From NCBI GenBank assembly GCA_900543815.1, contig UQST01000055.1, positions 1 through 15,641 on the forward strand: a stretch of DNA of 15,641 nucleotides, given 5' to 3'. This DNA comes from an uncultured Prevotellaceae bacterium (GTDB lineage Bacteria > Bacteroidota > Bacteroidia > Bacteroidales > Bacteroidaceae). Position 1 is the first letter of the stretch. The number at the start of each line of letters is the position of its first letter. Below, piece by piece: positions 1 to 7,219 of this stretch. A program made the position numbers and the translations under genes. The notes under the pieces were generated by a model that was not told the origin of the DNA, did not search any database, and saw only the letters and a program-made list of their open reading frames with translations.

Positions 1-1146
1 ATCGGGATTATAAGCAGCATTATAATAAAAGGAGAGGGTTCCGTCTGTAGAAGAAAAACTCGCCCACAACTCATCTGTACCAGACGGCTTTAAGGAAAAG
101 ACCGCACCCGGCCAACCGTTAAAATCAAAGTCCTCAGGATTGAGTGCATCTATAAAATAAATACCATCACAAGATCCACCCCATCCCCAATTGACAGAGA
201 ACGCGTCATCTTCATATCCGTCAATAACAAAGGCATGCCCAACAGGATTATCTATACTAGCAGAATGATAAAGCACAGGACGATTGGCATTAATCTCCCT
301 ACGAAGTTTGCTCTTCCATTCCTCATCTTTAAAAAGAGGCCCTTCTACATGTGTTGCACTTTTAGAGTATTTGAAATTATTCTTCAGGACTTCCAACATA
401 CTTCTTACACCTGCACCACTACCTTGTTCAGAATACTTGGTTTCCACCGCGACACCTAAATCAGACATCAAGCGTGCAATCTTGTCCATCTGTTCCTCTG
501 TACCTTTTCCATCCTCAGGCATGTCGTCCCAATCATAAGTATGATCAAAATTTGCAGACAGAAGAGTATCATTCCAGTAGTATGAGTGATTACCGATTCC
601 CCTTTGAGGATAACCATGATATTTCATGATAATGGCAGCTGCAGTTGGAACACACCCCGTAGGCATACCTTTTGGCACATATTTGTTATAAGGATACCGC
701 TGATTCCATTTTGCTGTGCGAAGCAATCTCTTACCCTTGAAACCGCTGCGAACATCATCATAAGCAGGAGCGTCTGCACGGATTTGAGATATCTGTTCCT
801 TATAGCAATCAAGCAAAACCTTCAGTCCGTCGGGGATGCTATCGGCATCGAAACGACCTGAATGGGTATAACCAAGTACCGGACGCACAGCATCATCACC
901 AGAGATTATAACAAAGCCTCCGTCTTCATTATTGAAAATATAATAAGCACAGTCATCCTGCATGGCAACCCTACAGCAATTGGTCCTTGCCTTCTTCGGC
1001 ATGCTCTTCTTCCAGAATGCATAAGCATTCTGTCGTGCTTGAACTGCATCAATTTTCCTAGCCTGAAGAGTGGGATTCCCCACAAACTGGATTAGAAGGG
1101 ATAAGAGAAGCCAATGCTTTTGTTTCAAGATACTTTCTAAAATCAT
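1..1146 (-). CDS. C10 family (streptopain/interpain-like) secreted cysteine protease, 3' end missing
   Basis: The reading frame is open from an ATG at 1146-1144 to the window edge (382 codons) with no stop, so the C-terminus lies outside. Residues 1-30 look like a signal peptide (charged start, LLLSLLIQF core, Ala before RKID). Residues ~31-125 resemble the inhibitory Spi-type prodomain of C10 proteases (FWKKS, FVIISGDD, VLGYT). The catalytic domain follows: the nucleophile is Cys165 in TGCVPTAAAIIMKYHGYPQ, the catalytic His is His304 in GHAFVIDGY, and the VNWGWGGSCDG loop is at 318-327. These motifs define the SpeB (Streptococcus) and interpain A (Prevotella) family, which degrade host proteins after export. 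Both catalytic residues are present, so the enzyme should be active. Bacteroidetes members often carry C-terminal sorting or Ig-like domains, which cannot be checked here. I see no strong Shine-Dalgarno. The nearest promoter-like box is about 250 bp upstream, at 1396-1403. Confidence 0.93.
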   Translation of the reverse strand, partial: MILESILKQKHWLLLSLLIQFVGNPTLQARKIDAVQARQNAYAFWKKSMPKKARTNCCRVAMQDDCAYYIFNNEDGGFVIISGDDAVRPVLGYTHSGRFDADSIPDGLKVLLDCYKEQISQIRADAPAYDDVRSGFKGKRLLRTAKWNQRYPYNKYVPKGMPTGCVPTAAAIIMKYHGYPQRGIGNHSYYWNDTLLSANFDHTYDWDDMPEDGKGTEEQMDKIARLMSDLGVAVETKYSEQGSGAGVRSMLEVLKNNFKYSKSATHVEGPLFKDEEWKSKLRREINANRPVLYHSASIDNPVGHAFVIDGYEDDAFSVNWGWGGSCDGIYFIDALNPEDFDFNGWPGAVFSLKPSGTDELWASFSSTDGTLSFYYNAAYNPD

Positions 1147-1169
1147 TGTAAATTCAATCTATTATGCCT

Positions 1170-1250
1170 ACAGGCTCCTCTGACTCAGCGGTTACAGATT
1201 ATCAGGCCGTCTCTGGGAGTGCTCATACCAGAAAAACGCAGGGAGCCTGT
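1170..1250 (-). ncRNA. Candidate structured 5' leader element of the C10 protease gene
   Basis: Read on the minus strand, the 81-nt segment is closed by a perfect 9-bp stem, ACAGGCTCC (1250-1242) with GGAGCCTGT (1178-1170). Inside are a 5-bp hairpin, TCTGG (1232-1228) with CCAGA (1216-1212), and a possible 3-bp CGG/CCG stem (1209-1207 with 1191-1189), giving a three-way-junction-like fold. It ends 23 nt before the protease ATG and lies downstream of the TAACTTTG box at 1396-1403, so it would be in the mRNA leader. I do not recognise a known riboswitch class. The call rests only on visible pairing and position. Confidence 0.35.
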
Positions 1251-1395
1251 TTCCATGCTTCTCTCAGGGATTCTGTTCTTTCAACTTTTCGGAGCTATGA
1301 AGTTCGAGCCTCTTGAGGATTGGCATTAGAAATACGTCTTTCTGTAAAGTTCGTTCACCACGTATCCTCAGACGGACCTTGGTGGCTCACTGGCA

Positions 1396-1403
1396 CAAAG
1401 TTA
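1396..1403 (-). promoter_or_regulatory. TAnnTTTG (-7) promoter-like box upstream of C10 protease
   Basis: The minus strand reads TAACTTTG, matching the Bacteroidetes -7 consensus TAnnTTTG. It is preceded on that strand by a run of 12 T. No well-spaced TTTG -33 element is evident. If used, transcription would start near 1389 and leave a leader of about 240 nt before the protease ATG. Confidence 0.4.
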
Positions 1404-1624
1404 CAAAAAAAAAAAACACATATGGTATCAGCTGACAAGTTTTTTCCCCCGAGCAACAAAGAACCGTCCAGAATCCTATCACACACCATGGAAAATGCAT
1501 TACCCGATATGGGGAACCCCAATGCACAATCCCATTGACAGGCATAGCAAAAGTACAACCAAAAAGCCAGAAATGCTCACAAGAAATGCCCGAGGGTTTA
1601 CCAAGATGCTTCTCAATATAGCAC

Positions 1625-1656
1625 AAGAGTCCGACTCCATGAGGAGCCGGACTCTT
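1625..1656 (-). terminator. 14-bp hairpin downstream of the fasciclin gene
   Basis: AAGAGTCCGACTCC (1625-1638) and GGAGCCGGACTCTT (1643-1656) pair with one mismatch/wobble around a 4-nt ATGA loop. It starts 46 nt after the fasciclin stop codon, the position of a terminator. The T-tract is poor on the minus strand (TCTTGTGCTATA) and better on the plus strand (TCTTATTATATAA), so factor-independent termination is uncertain. A related sequence occurs at 5658-5693. Confidence 0.5.
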
Positions 1657-1702
1657 ATTATATAATATGTGGCAAGTGCCTTAGAGGCCGCTTGCTACGA
1701 GC

Positions 1703-3850
1703 TTACCAGATATCCTCGGGGGTATTGGGGTTGTCGTAAACCTCCTTGGAAACCAACTCGATGTAGTCCATATAGAGCTGCTTCTCATCCTGGTCAAGCA
1801 CGTTCTTAAGACGTATATAGTAAGATACATCGGGATCCATGACGGCTGTCAGCATCACACGACGTGTCAGATAATAATGTTGACGGGCAGACTCGGCCAC
1901 TCCAGGACCACCGGCGCAATAAATCTGAGCACCCTTCATGAAGCCCTTGTTGCGCATCGTCTTGTCAATCTCGGCATTATAATCATCGTCGTCAGAATCC
2001 TGCACCCATCCCACAGGACTGGTGAAAGTGCCTGCGTTGGTATAGTGATACAGTCCGTTCAAACGGAAATCAAGCGGTGTACCCATAGCTGTAAGGTGGT
2101 TCTTATCGGTGCCCCAATACACCTGACACATGCTTCGCCACGGTCCACCTACAGAGTTGGCAATACGGAACTCATAGGTTCCCTTCTTGGGTACAGGCGG
2201 CAGACGCATCACCAGTTCGTAACGGCCGATCACATTGAACTCGTCACCCAGATAGTTGTGCCATCCTTTACCACGTCCCAACAGGTAATAGAACTGTGAG
2301 CCATGCACGATTTCCATATCATCGAAGTACTTATATACGTCATCCGATGGGATACCTACCGTCATGTTCTCCTTGGTAGTCACCGTCTGGCCGCGGATAT
2401 CATTGTTCATAAACTCGGGGAAGAGGCTTGCCACATCCCAGCGCAAGCGTTGACGCATCAGGTTGTTACGTGTTTCATCATCATACAGGAGCAATCCCTT
2501 GATGGGATAGATGATACCGTTGGTGGCTTCCACATTGGCATTGTCTTTATCCACAAAGTGTCCCACCTTGCTGGCATCGCAACTGCTCTCGTGATAGTTC
2601 TCACGTCGGCCGTTCTGGATATTGGGGAAACGGTTGAGGAAGACGCCTTCACTCTCGCGGCTCTCGAATATCTTCAGCAGGCGGCGCTTGCCCATGGTGG
2701 TGTAAAGCTCGTACATACAAACGGTAGGAATACACAACTTGGGGTCATAACCTCGTTCATTGTAGTGCAGTACCAGTTTATCTACAGGCAGACGCTCAGG
2801 CAGCATATGATAGGTGACAAACTGGTTGAGCAGATTATTCTCACTTCTGTACTTGTCGTCGCGAGCGGCCTCGGGATATATTCCCTTGGCATCCAGATAA
2901 GCCATCACATCCTCGGGAGTGATGTCCTTAGGCTCCTTGCCCAGTTCCTCTCTCCAGAACTCATCGGGTTCTGCAAAGATGGTGAAACCATACTTACGGT
3001 GCCTGGGCACATAACCCGAAGAGCCTTCAGTGGGATGCTTGAAGAGGTTCTCGAAGTAACCCGTCTGGTAGAGAAGTTCATAGGTCTCATCACGCAACTT
3101 CGACAAGGTATCGCCCAGTCCGCAAGCATACACGAGACGTGCCATCACCTGGAAACCATCTCTTCCCGCGTCGATATAGCTCTGAAGCACAGCCGTCAGC
3201 GCATCGTTGCCGGGAGCAATGACATCTTCCATCTGGTGAATCACGCCATTGATGGCAGGAATGTCCTTGTTCTTGGGCGACATGCGCAGAGTCTTGTTGA
3301 TGAGGATGCTGTCGGGATTGTTGCCTCGAAGAACAGACAACTTACGGTCGGACATAGTGGGTGAAGCAATCTCCTCATTGGGATTATAAGGCATGGCACC
3401 TGTCTCATACATGATACGTGCACCGTCGTAATCGAAATCTCCGCCATCGATGATGCTGTTGAATACAATCACCTTATACACAGAGTCGCGCACCTGGTCT
3501 GACGGGAAAGCATCCCAAGAGGGTTCGGAAATGAGTCCCTTGGCCACCAGAGAGTCCAGATAATTGGCAATGGCCTCGTTGGTGGGAGCGAAGCAGGTGT
3601 AACTGCCACGTGCTGTGAGCAGCTGCTTGACCGTGGAATTGCTCTTGGGGCTGACCTTCACCTTGTCCAGCAGACTCAGATACTCGCTATACACCTCGTG
3701 TTTCTGCAAGTAAGAGACAATGGTCTGCTTCGTAAAGACGTAGCGGTTGCTGGTGTCAACGTTCTCCTGACAGCCCGTCAGCCATAGGGCCGAAGCCGCT
3801 GCCATCAGACAAGCAGCCCGTCTCAGGACTTTAACTAATCTATTCATCAT
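1703..3850 (-). CDS. Two-domain fasciclin (FAS1) lipoprotein with extra C-terminal region
   Basis: This is a 715-residue envelope protein. Residues 1-27 form a lipoprotein signal: basic start, hydrophobic segment, and lipobox LTGC with Cys27. A first FAS1 domain spans ~41-213 (TCFAPTNEAI at 85-94, ending NGVIHQMEDVI at 201-211). A second, more divergent FAS1 domain spans ~232-458 (FTIFAEPDEFW, NQFVTYHMLPERLP, ATNGIIYPIKGLLLYDD). Residues ~465-715 form a C-terminal region rich in aromatic and beta-prone sequence (YYLLGRGKGWHNYLG, YELVMRLPPVPKKGTYEFRI, YYIRLKNVLD) that I cannot assign; it may be a beta-sandwich or carbohydrate-binding-like module. Fasciclin domains mediate adhesion or protein contacts. 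In Bacteroidetes such lipoproteins often accompany SusC/SusD transporters, but none are visible here. The start is MM at 3850/3847; either Met fits. Confidence 0.88.
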   Translation of the reverse strand: MMNRLVKVLRRAACLMAAASALWLTGCQENVDTSNRYVFTKQTIVSYLQKHEVYSEYLSLLDKVKVSPKSNSTVKQLLTARGSYTCFAPTNEAIANYLDSLVAKGLISEPSWDAFPSDQVRDSVYKVIVFNSIIDGGDFDYDGARIMYETGAMPYNPNEEIASPTMSDRKLSVLRGNNPDSILINKTLRMSPKNKDIPAINGVIHQMEDVIAPGNDALTAVLQSYIDAGRDGFQVMARLVYACGLGDTLSKLRDETYELLYQTGYFENLFKHPTEGSSGYVPRHRKYGFTIFAEPDEFWREELGKEPKDITPEDVMAYLDAKGIYPEAARDDKYRSENNLLNQFVTYHMLPERLPVDKLVLHYNERGYDPKLCIPTVCMYELYTTMGKRRLLKIFESRESEGVFLNRFPNIQNGRRENYHESSCDASKVGHFVDKDNANVEATNGIIYPIKGLLLYDDETRNNLMRQRLRWDVASLFPEFMNNDIRGQTVTTKENMTVGIPSDDVYKYFDDMEIVHGSQFYYLLGRGKGWHNYLGDEFNVIGRYELVMRLPPVPKKGTYEFRIANSVGGPWRSMCQVYWGTDKNHLTAMGTPLDFRLNGLYHYTNAGTFTSPVGWVQDSDDDDYNAEIDKTMRNKGFMKGAQIYCAGGPGVAESARQHYYLTRRVMLTAVMDPDVSYYIRLKNVLDQDEKQLYMDYIELVSKEVYDNPNTPEDIW

Positions 3851-4122
3851 TAGCTGTTTTTTGGGGTTACTACGTTAGTACACACGCCACCCCAGCAGCA
3901 ATCACCAGGGGCAACATGAATACACAAAGTTACTGCTTATTTTTCACACCATGCCGACAAATAGCGCAAAATGTTTTGAGAAATTGTAGTTAAATGCATT
4001 CCGGGCCTTATCAAGTGCGAAAAAACGGCCAAAGCACAGCCTTTCACCTTATATATATAATACGCGCGCGAGGGATTTTACTACTCCGTGGAGACTTCGG
4101 ATGCCTGCCTACGCACCTGTTC
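3851..4122. other. Short intergenic spacer with an alternating AT/GC tract
   Basis: No gene is seen. The stretch contains the fasciclin promoter box (3925-3932) and, at 4050-4070, an alternating purine-pyrimidine tract: a TATATATA run followed by ACGCGCGCG. No clear terminator follows the redoxin gene; only a small CTCC/GGAG hairpin near 4084-4093. Confidence 0.5.
3925..3932 (-). promoter_or_regulatory. TAACTTTG promoter-like box for the fasciclin gene
   Basis: The minus strand reads TAACTTTG, matching TAnnTTTG, 74 nt upstream of the fasciclin start codon. A TTTG lies 25 nt further upstream, longer than the usual ~19-21 nt spacing, so the -33 element is uncertain. Confidence 0.5.
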
Positions 4123-4653
4123 TCACTGGCCCACCGCTTGCAGGAGAGCCTCTGCCGACGGCATGTCGGTGTCTCCGTACATGTAGGTTACCCTACCCTG
4201 GGGGTTGACGATATAGATGCGGGGGACAATGCCAGTGGCAAAGAGATGGTAGATGCACCTGTCTTCCTGTGGCGAACAGGGAATTGTGAGGCCATGTTCA
4301 TGCCAATAGTCACGTACCTTCTCATACCCCTCCTCACGGCTCACAGCCAGCGTAAACACACCGGCACGCCCGCTCACCTGCCGGTAGAAGCGCTCCACCT
4401 CGGGCAGTTCATGCTGGCAATCGGGACACTTCGTACTGAAGAACACCAGCACCAGAGCCTTTCCCTCCCATGTGGTATTGTTCACTTCGGTTCCGTCCAG
4501 CAGTTTCACAGAGAAGCGCGGAAGCCTGTCGCCCACCTTCACATACTCCTTCACCCCCTTAGGCTCATCGTCCCTGACGCACGAACCAAGCATTACCATG
4601 CACATCACAAGTGCACAAGAGCACCACCGCATAACCTTCATACTCATATCCAT
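4123..4653 (-). CDS. Thioredoxin-like (TlpA/redoxin family) lipoprotein
   Basis: This is a 176-residue thiol-disulfide oxidoreductase-like protein anchored in the envelope. The N-terminus carries a lipoprotein signal ending in LGSC (Cys25 counted from 4653). The redoxin fold follows: VGDRLPRFSV at 40-49, FFSTKCPDCQHELP at 71-84 with the redox pair Cys76/Cys79 (CPDC), and the cis-Pro loop TGIVPRIYIV with Pro144. TlpA/ResA-type proteins reduce periplasmic disulfides, for instance in cytochrome maturation or surface-protein folding; the partner is not evident. The frame extends upstream to a TTG at 4674, but a TACCTTTG box overlaps that position, so the true start is probably one of three ATGs at 4653, 4647 or 4641. 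I give 4653. It is separated by ~270 bp from the fasciclin gene, which has its own promoter-like box. Confidence 0.87.
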   Translation of the reverse strand: MDMSMKVMRWCSCALVMCMVMLGSCVRDDEPKGVKEYVKVGDRLPRFSVKLLDGTEVNNTTWEGKALVLVFFSTKCPDCQHELPEVERFYRQVSGRAGVFTLAVSREEGYEKVRDYWHEHGLTIPCSPQEDRCIYHLFATGIVPRIYIVNPQGRVTYMYGDTDMPSAEALLQAVGQ

Positions 4654-4671
4654 TTCCCGTTTACTCACACA

Positions 4672-4679
4672 CAAAGGTA
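4672..4679 (-). promoter_or_regulatory. TACCTTTG promoter-like box for the redoxin gene
   Basis: The minus strand reads TACCTTTG, a match to TAnnTTTG, 18-30 nt before the three candidate ATG starts of the redoxin gene. Its position argues against the upstream TTG as the start codon. A TTTG lies 14 nt upstream, closer than the usual -33 spacing. Confidence 0.5.
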
Positions 4680-4791
4680 CATATAATCAGCCGCAAAGGG
4701 TATGCTGACAGGGATAATTATACACCATTCTCACCACATGCATCCTCTTCTATAAGCCTCCCACGGCACATTCCTCTCCTCTTCCCAAGCA

Positions 4792-4861
4792 AAAGTTTTA
4801 GGAATCCGATACCATAAACTTCTATTTTCCCAAAGTTTTAGGAATGTAATACCATAAACTT
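4792..4861. repeat. Two palindrome-like 30-bp direct repeats
   Basis: Copies at 4792-4821 and 4832-4861 are offset by 40 bp and match at 27 of 30 positions; the differences are CCG versus GTA in the centre. Each begins AAAGTTTTAGGAAT and ends ATACCATAAACTT, so the ends (AAGTTT/AAACTT) and inner GG/CC pair as an imperfect hairpin. They resemble extragenic palindromic elements. No array of further copies follows. Confidence 0.75.
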
Positions 4862-4983
4862 TCCGCATGCGGGACAAAAGAATGAGGGGAAGGGAGGAAC
4901 AGGTGGAAGAGAAAGGGGATATCGGATGCATGAAAAGAAGGACATTACAGAGTAATTGAAGCAAGCACACTGCGAGGGGAATT

Positions 4984-5049
4984 CAAATGCACTGCGATGG
5001 CAAACGCTGCGTGCTGCGATGGCTGATGCTGCGTGCTGCGATGGTCGGC
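4984..5049. repeat. 22-bp tandem repeat, three units
   Basis: Units at 5006-5027 and 5028-5049 share GCTGCGTGCTGCGATGG; a degenerate first unit at 4984-5005 keeps CTGCGATGGC. No reading frame of interest crosses it. Confidence 0.7.
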
Positions 5050-5396
5050 ACACCGCACTGGCCAGAATGACAGGAAACACTTCCGGGTGGCAAGGAGCAC
5101 TGAAACAGCTCTAATTCAACCGTCATGGGTCCCTGGCTCACCGTTTTACATCTACATGATCCGCATATAGAGGCCAGCACATCAGATTCGTCAACCACAG
5201 CCTCAAGCACTTCTTCACCCATGATGTTGAAGACTCTTGTGATGGCAGCAACCAGCCCAAGGATGGCTCACCAACATCCTTTCGGCTGATGGTAACTTGG
5301 ATGCTGTGTACAAGGGAAGCCAATTGGCGAGCAAGGAGAGGAAGGCTTTTCCGGCACTTCCTGTGTATCTTCAAACCAGGAAAGGTGTTGTCCGCG

Positions 5397-5489
5397 ACCG
5401 TCCAACCCAAGGCTGGACGGTGGAAGAAGCAAGCATACTTTGCAAAGTCAGTATATATTCTCTGACCGTCCAGCCTTGGGTTGGACGGT
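5397..5489. repeat. Inverted pair of REP-like palindromes
   Basis: A 25-bp sequence at 5397-5421 recurs as its exact reverse complement at 5465-5489, with 43 bp between. Each copy is itself a hairpin: ACCGTCCA pairs with TGGACGGT, then one A.C mismatch, then CC/GG around a CAA loop. Paired inverted palindromes between genes are the arrangement of REP/BIME elements. A weaker similarity, CCAGCCCAAGGATGG, is found at 5252-5266. Confidence 0.8.
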
Positions 5490-5657
5490 GGAGGTATGTA
5501 ATACGCCCGTCCTGGAGGCTGAATGAATCCTGTACATGAGACATCTTCTTTCCGCTGCGAATAGAGTCGGACTTGCATTGCCAATACCGAGCGATCCCTT
5601 TACCTCCCTAAAGATGAATTCCAGAGAGCATCTTCTGGAGTAAATCCTGCGAGCCTC

Positions 5658-5693
5658 AAAGAGTCCGAGCCTCATGTCCGAACAGAGTCTTTA
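5658..5693. repeat. Hairpin-like element related to the one at 1625-1656
   Basis: AAAGAGTCCGAG...CTCATG...AGAGTCTTT shares AAGAGTCCG and CTCATG, in the same order, with the reverse complement of the hairpin at 1625-1656, and its ends pair (AAAGA/TCTTT). It looks like a degraded copy of the same element. Confidence 0.4.
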
Positions 5694-5815
5694 TTGCGAA
5701 ACGTGCTGCTTCCTGATAGAGCGTACTAACCTTGCGTACTGGCATAAGGGAGACTTCCAAAAGTAGAACCGCTCTATATATGTGCGTTTCTATCTGCGAA
5801 GGAAGCTCTTCGGAA

Positions 5816-5851
5816 ATGCCCCGAAGGCGGTTGGTGACGCTTGCGGGGCAT
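5816..5851 (-). terminator. Strong hairpin downstream of the rRNA methyltransferase gene
   Basis: ATGCCCCG (5816-5823) pairs perfectly with CGGGGCAT (5844-5851), and the interior adds GCG/CGC with flanking AA/TT pairs, giving a long stem about 66 nt after the methyltransferase stop. There is no good T-run on the minus strand (TTTCC), so it may stabilise the 3' end or end transcription inefficiently. A smaller CAGCC/GGCTG hairpin at 5871-5885 followed by TTTG is closer to the gene. Confidence 0.45.
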
Positions 5852-5917
5852 TATGATGGGGCCGGTCAAACAGCCTTAGAGGCTGGGTGAATGGAATTTC
5901 CGAAGGAGGGGCAACCT

Positions 5918-7219
5918 TCAGAAGAGCGTGAAGGGGGTGGTGTAACCGCTGCGGATGCGCCACTCCATAGGATAGAGGTTGTTGATGCGATTGCCCACGC
6001 ACTTGCCCTGGCCAAGAGGGAAACCCCGATGACAGAGTGTGACCATCCCGCGTGGAGCTTCCACGCGAACGGCCTCACGGCGAAGGTATTGCAATGCCTC
6101 GTCGTAGGAAAGGGGCACCTGGGGAAGAGGCTCCGCACTGGCATAGGTTTTCTCTGCATCATAAAGGATGCGCAAGAAGCGGCGAACAAGCGACTTCACA
6201 CGGGTGAACTGCTCCTGGGCTTCCTGCTCCGAGGTGGCAATATGCGACGGGCGGGCTTCGGCAAAGACATCTGCCAGAGCCTCATTAAAACTGTCGGGCT
6301 GAACGGGCTTGCGGATGGCTGCCACATAGAAGCCTTCTCCACGGTCTCTGCCAGGCAGGAAATGACGCTCCTCGAGCAGTTCTCCACCCATCAGTTGACA
6401 GGCAAAGCGGGCATTCTCCTCGTCTTCGAAACGGTTGAAAGTGCAGGTGCTATAGAGGAGAAGTCCGCCCGGACGAAGCACGTGCAGTATATCCTCCAGT
6501 ATCTCACGCTGACGCAACCGGCACTGCTCCACATTGTCCAGACTCCAGTCACAGACTGCCTGCTCATCCTTGCGGAACATCCCTTCGCCCGAACAGGGAA
6601 CATCGGTAACGAGTATATCAAACTGCTCGTCGAAAGCAGCGAAGTCCGACGGACGGTTCTGCGTGACCATCGAGCTGACGGGATAGGCTCCTTCGGGCAT
6701 GCCAGCAGTCCACTTGGTCATATTCTCGGCCAATATGAGGGCTCGTTTGGGCATCACCTCATTGCTCACAAGCACCGACCCCTGGGGCAGAAGACCTGCC
6801 AAAAGGGTGGATTTGCCACCAGGAGCGGCACAGAGGTCAAGAGCGGCAAGAGGCAGCTGCCCTTCTGTTCCTGCCGACGGAAGATAGCGGCGAAGCAAGT
6901 CGGCAACGTACATCGACGAGGCTTCCTGCACATAATAGGCTCCTGCATGCAGCAGAGGATCACAGGTGAAAGCGGGCCGCTGGGGAAGATACCAGGCATC
7001 CGGGCACCAGGGGACAGCCGAGTAGAGCCGGTCAAGGTGCTGGCGGGCTGCTTCCACTTCACTGGCAGGCATGCAAGACTGCATCTTGCGCACATTGAGG
7101 CGGACTGACACCGAGGGGTCAGTCTCCTGCAGAGCCTGGCAGAGCCTTTCGGCCTCTTCCTGCCCATAATGCTCCTGCATCAGGGAGACGAAATCCTGAG
7201 GGATGGTAGGCATAGGCAT
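5918..7219 (-). CDS. rsmF: rRNA (cytosine-C5) methyltransferase, RsmF/NOL1/NOP2/Sun family
   Basis: This 433-residue SAM-dependent enzyme would form 5-methylcytosine in ribosomal RNA. Motifs in order: substrate-recognition N-terminus (SVRLNVRK at 38-45; YYVQEASSMY at 95-104), SAM-binding motif I DLCAAPGGKS at 128-137, acidic SNE at 152-154, motif IV TDVPCSGEGMFRKD with Cys209, and motif VI YSTCTFNRFEDEEN with Cys259. In this family the TC cysteine is the nucleophile and the PC cysteine helps release product; both are present. The C-terminal ~140 residues (PRGMVTLCHRGFPLGQGK) match the RNA-binding extension of RsmF-like proteins. The exact target base is not deducible. The ATG at 7219 directly abuts the thyA TGA (7222-7220), giving TGAATG, which suggests translational coupling. 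ATG at 7213 is an alternative start. Confidence 0.92.
   Translation of the reverse strand: MPMPTIPQDFVSLMQEHYGQEEAERLCQALQETDPSVSVRLNVRKMQSCMPASEVEAARQHLDRLYSAVPWCPDAWYLPQRPAFTCDPLLHAGAYYVQEASSMYVADLLRRYLPSAGTEGQLPLAALDLCAAPGGKSTLLAGLLPQGSVLVSNEVMPKRALILAENMTKWTAGMPEGAYPVSSMVTQNRPSDFAAFDEQFDILVTDVPCSGEGMFRKDEQAVCDWSLDNVEQCRLRQREILEDILHVLRPGGLLLYSTCTFNRFEDEENARFACQLMGGELLEERHFLPGRDRGEGFYVAAIRKPVQPDSFNEALADVFAEARPSHIATSEQEAQEQFTRVKSLVRRFLRILYDAEKTYASAEPLPQVPLSYDEALQYLRREAVRVEAPRGMVTLCHRGFPLGQGKCVGNRINNLYPMEWRIRSGYTTPFTLF

Larger units (their letters stand above)
1147..1702. other. Intergenic/leader region between C10 protease and fasciclin gene
   Basis: I see no protein-coding gene in this 556-bp stretch; the short open frames have no recognisable content. 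It holds a TAACTTTG box (1396-1403, minus strand) next to a run of 12 A, a foldable element at 1170-1250, a 7-bp inverted repeat (TGAGGAT 1314-1320 / ATCCTCA 1364-1370), and a hairpin at 1625-1656 just downstream of the fasciclin stop codon. Confidence 0.7.
4680..5917. other. Repeat-rich gene desert
   Basis: I see no supported gene in about 1.24 kb. Short frames on both strands lack domain signatures and mostly traverse palindromic repeats. The region holds a pair of 30-bp direct repeats (4792-4861), a 22-bp tandem repeat (4984-5049), an inverted pair of REP-like palindromes (5397-5421 and 5465-5489) with a possible degenerate third copy at 5251-5266, a hairpin-like element at 5658-5693, and a strong hairpin downstream of the methyltransferase gene (5816-5851). 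One plus-strand stretch, ~5243-5390, has a protein-like look without a start or family match; it could be a gene relic, but I cannot show that. Confidence 0.65.

Noticed and set aside
2303..3364. Long plus-strand open frame (353 codons) inside the fasciclin gene
   Set aside because: It is antisense to a well-supported lipoprotein gene. Its translation is His/Ile-rich with no domain, as expected from the codon bias of the sense strand.
5243..5390. Plus-strand protein-like stretch (NILSADGNLDAVYKGSQLA) suspected as a relic of a mobile-element gene
   Set aside because: I cannot match it to a family. It has a stop just upstream and runs into the REP-like palindromes; too little evidence for a pseudogene call.
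5138..5584. Minus-strand frame of 148 codons with PRLDGQ/ALGWTVAD segments
   Set aside because: The recurring peptide pieces are translations of the REP-like palindromes; there is no coherent domain.
5891..7108. Plus-strand open frame of 405 codons
   Set aside because: Antisense to the rRNA methyltransferase, whose catalytic motifs are all intact; no recognisable family in the plus-strand product.
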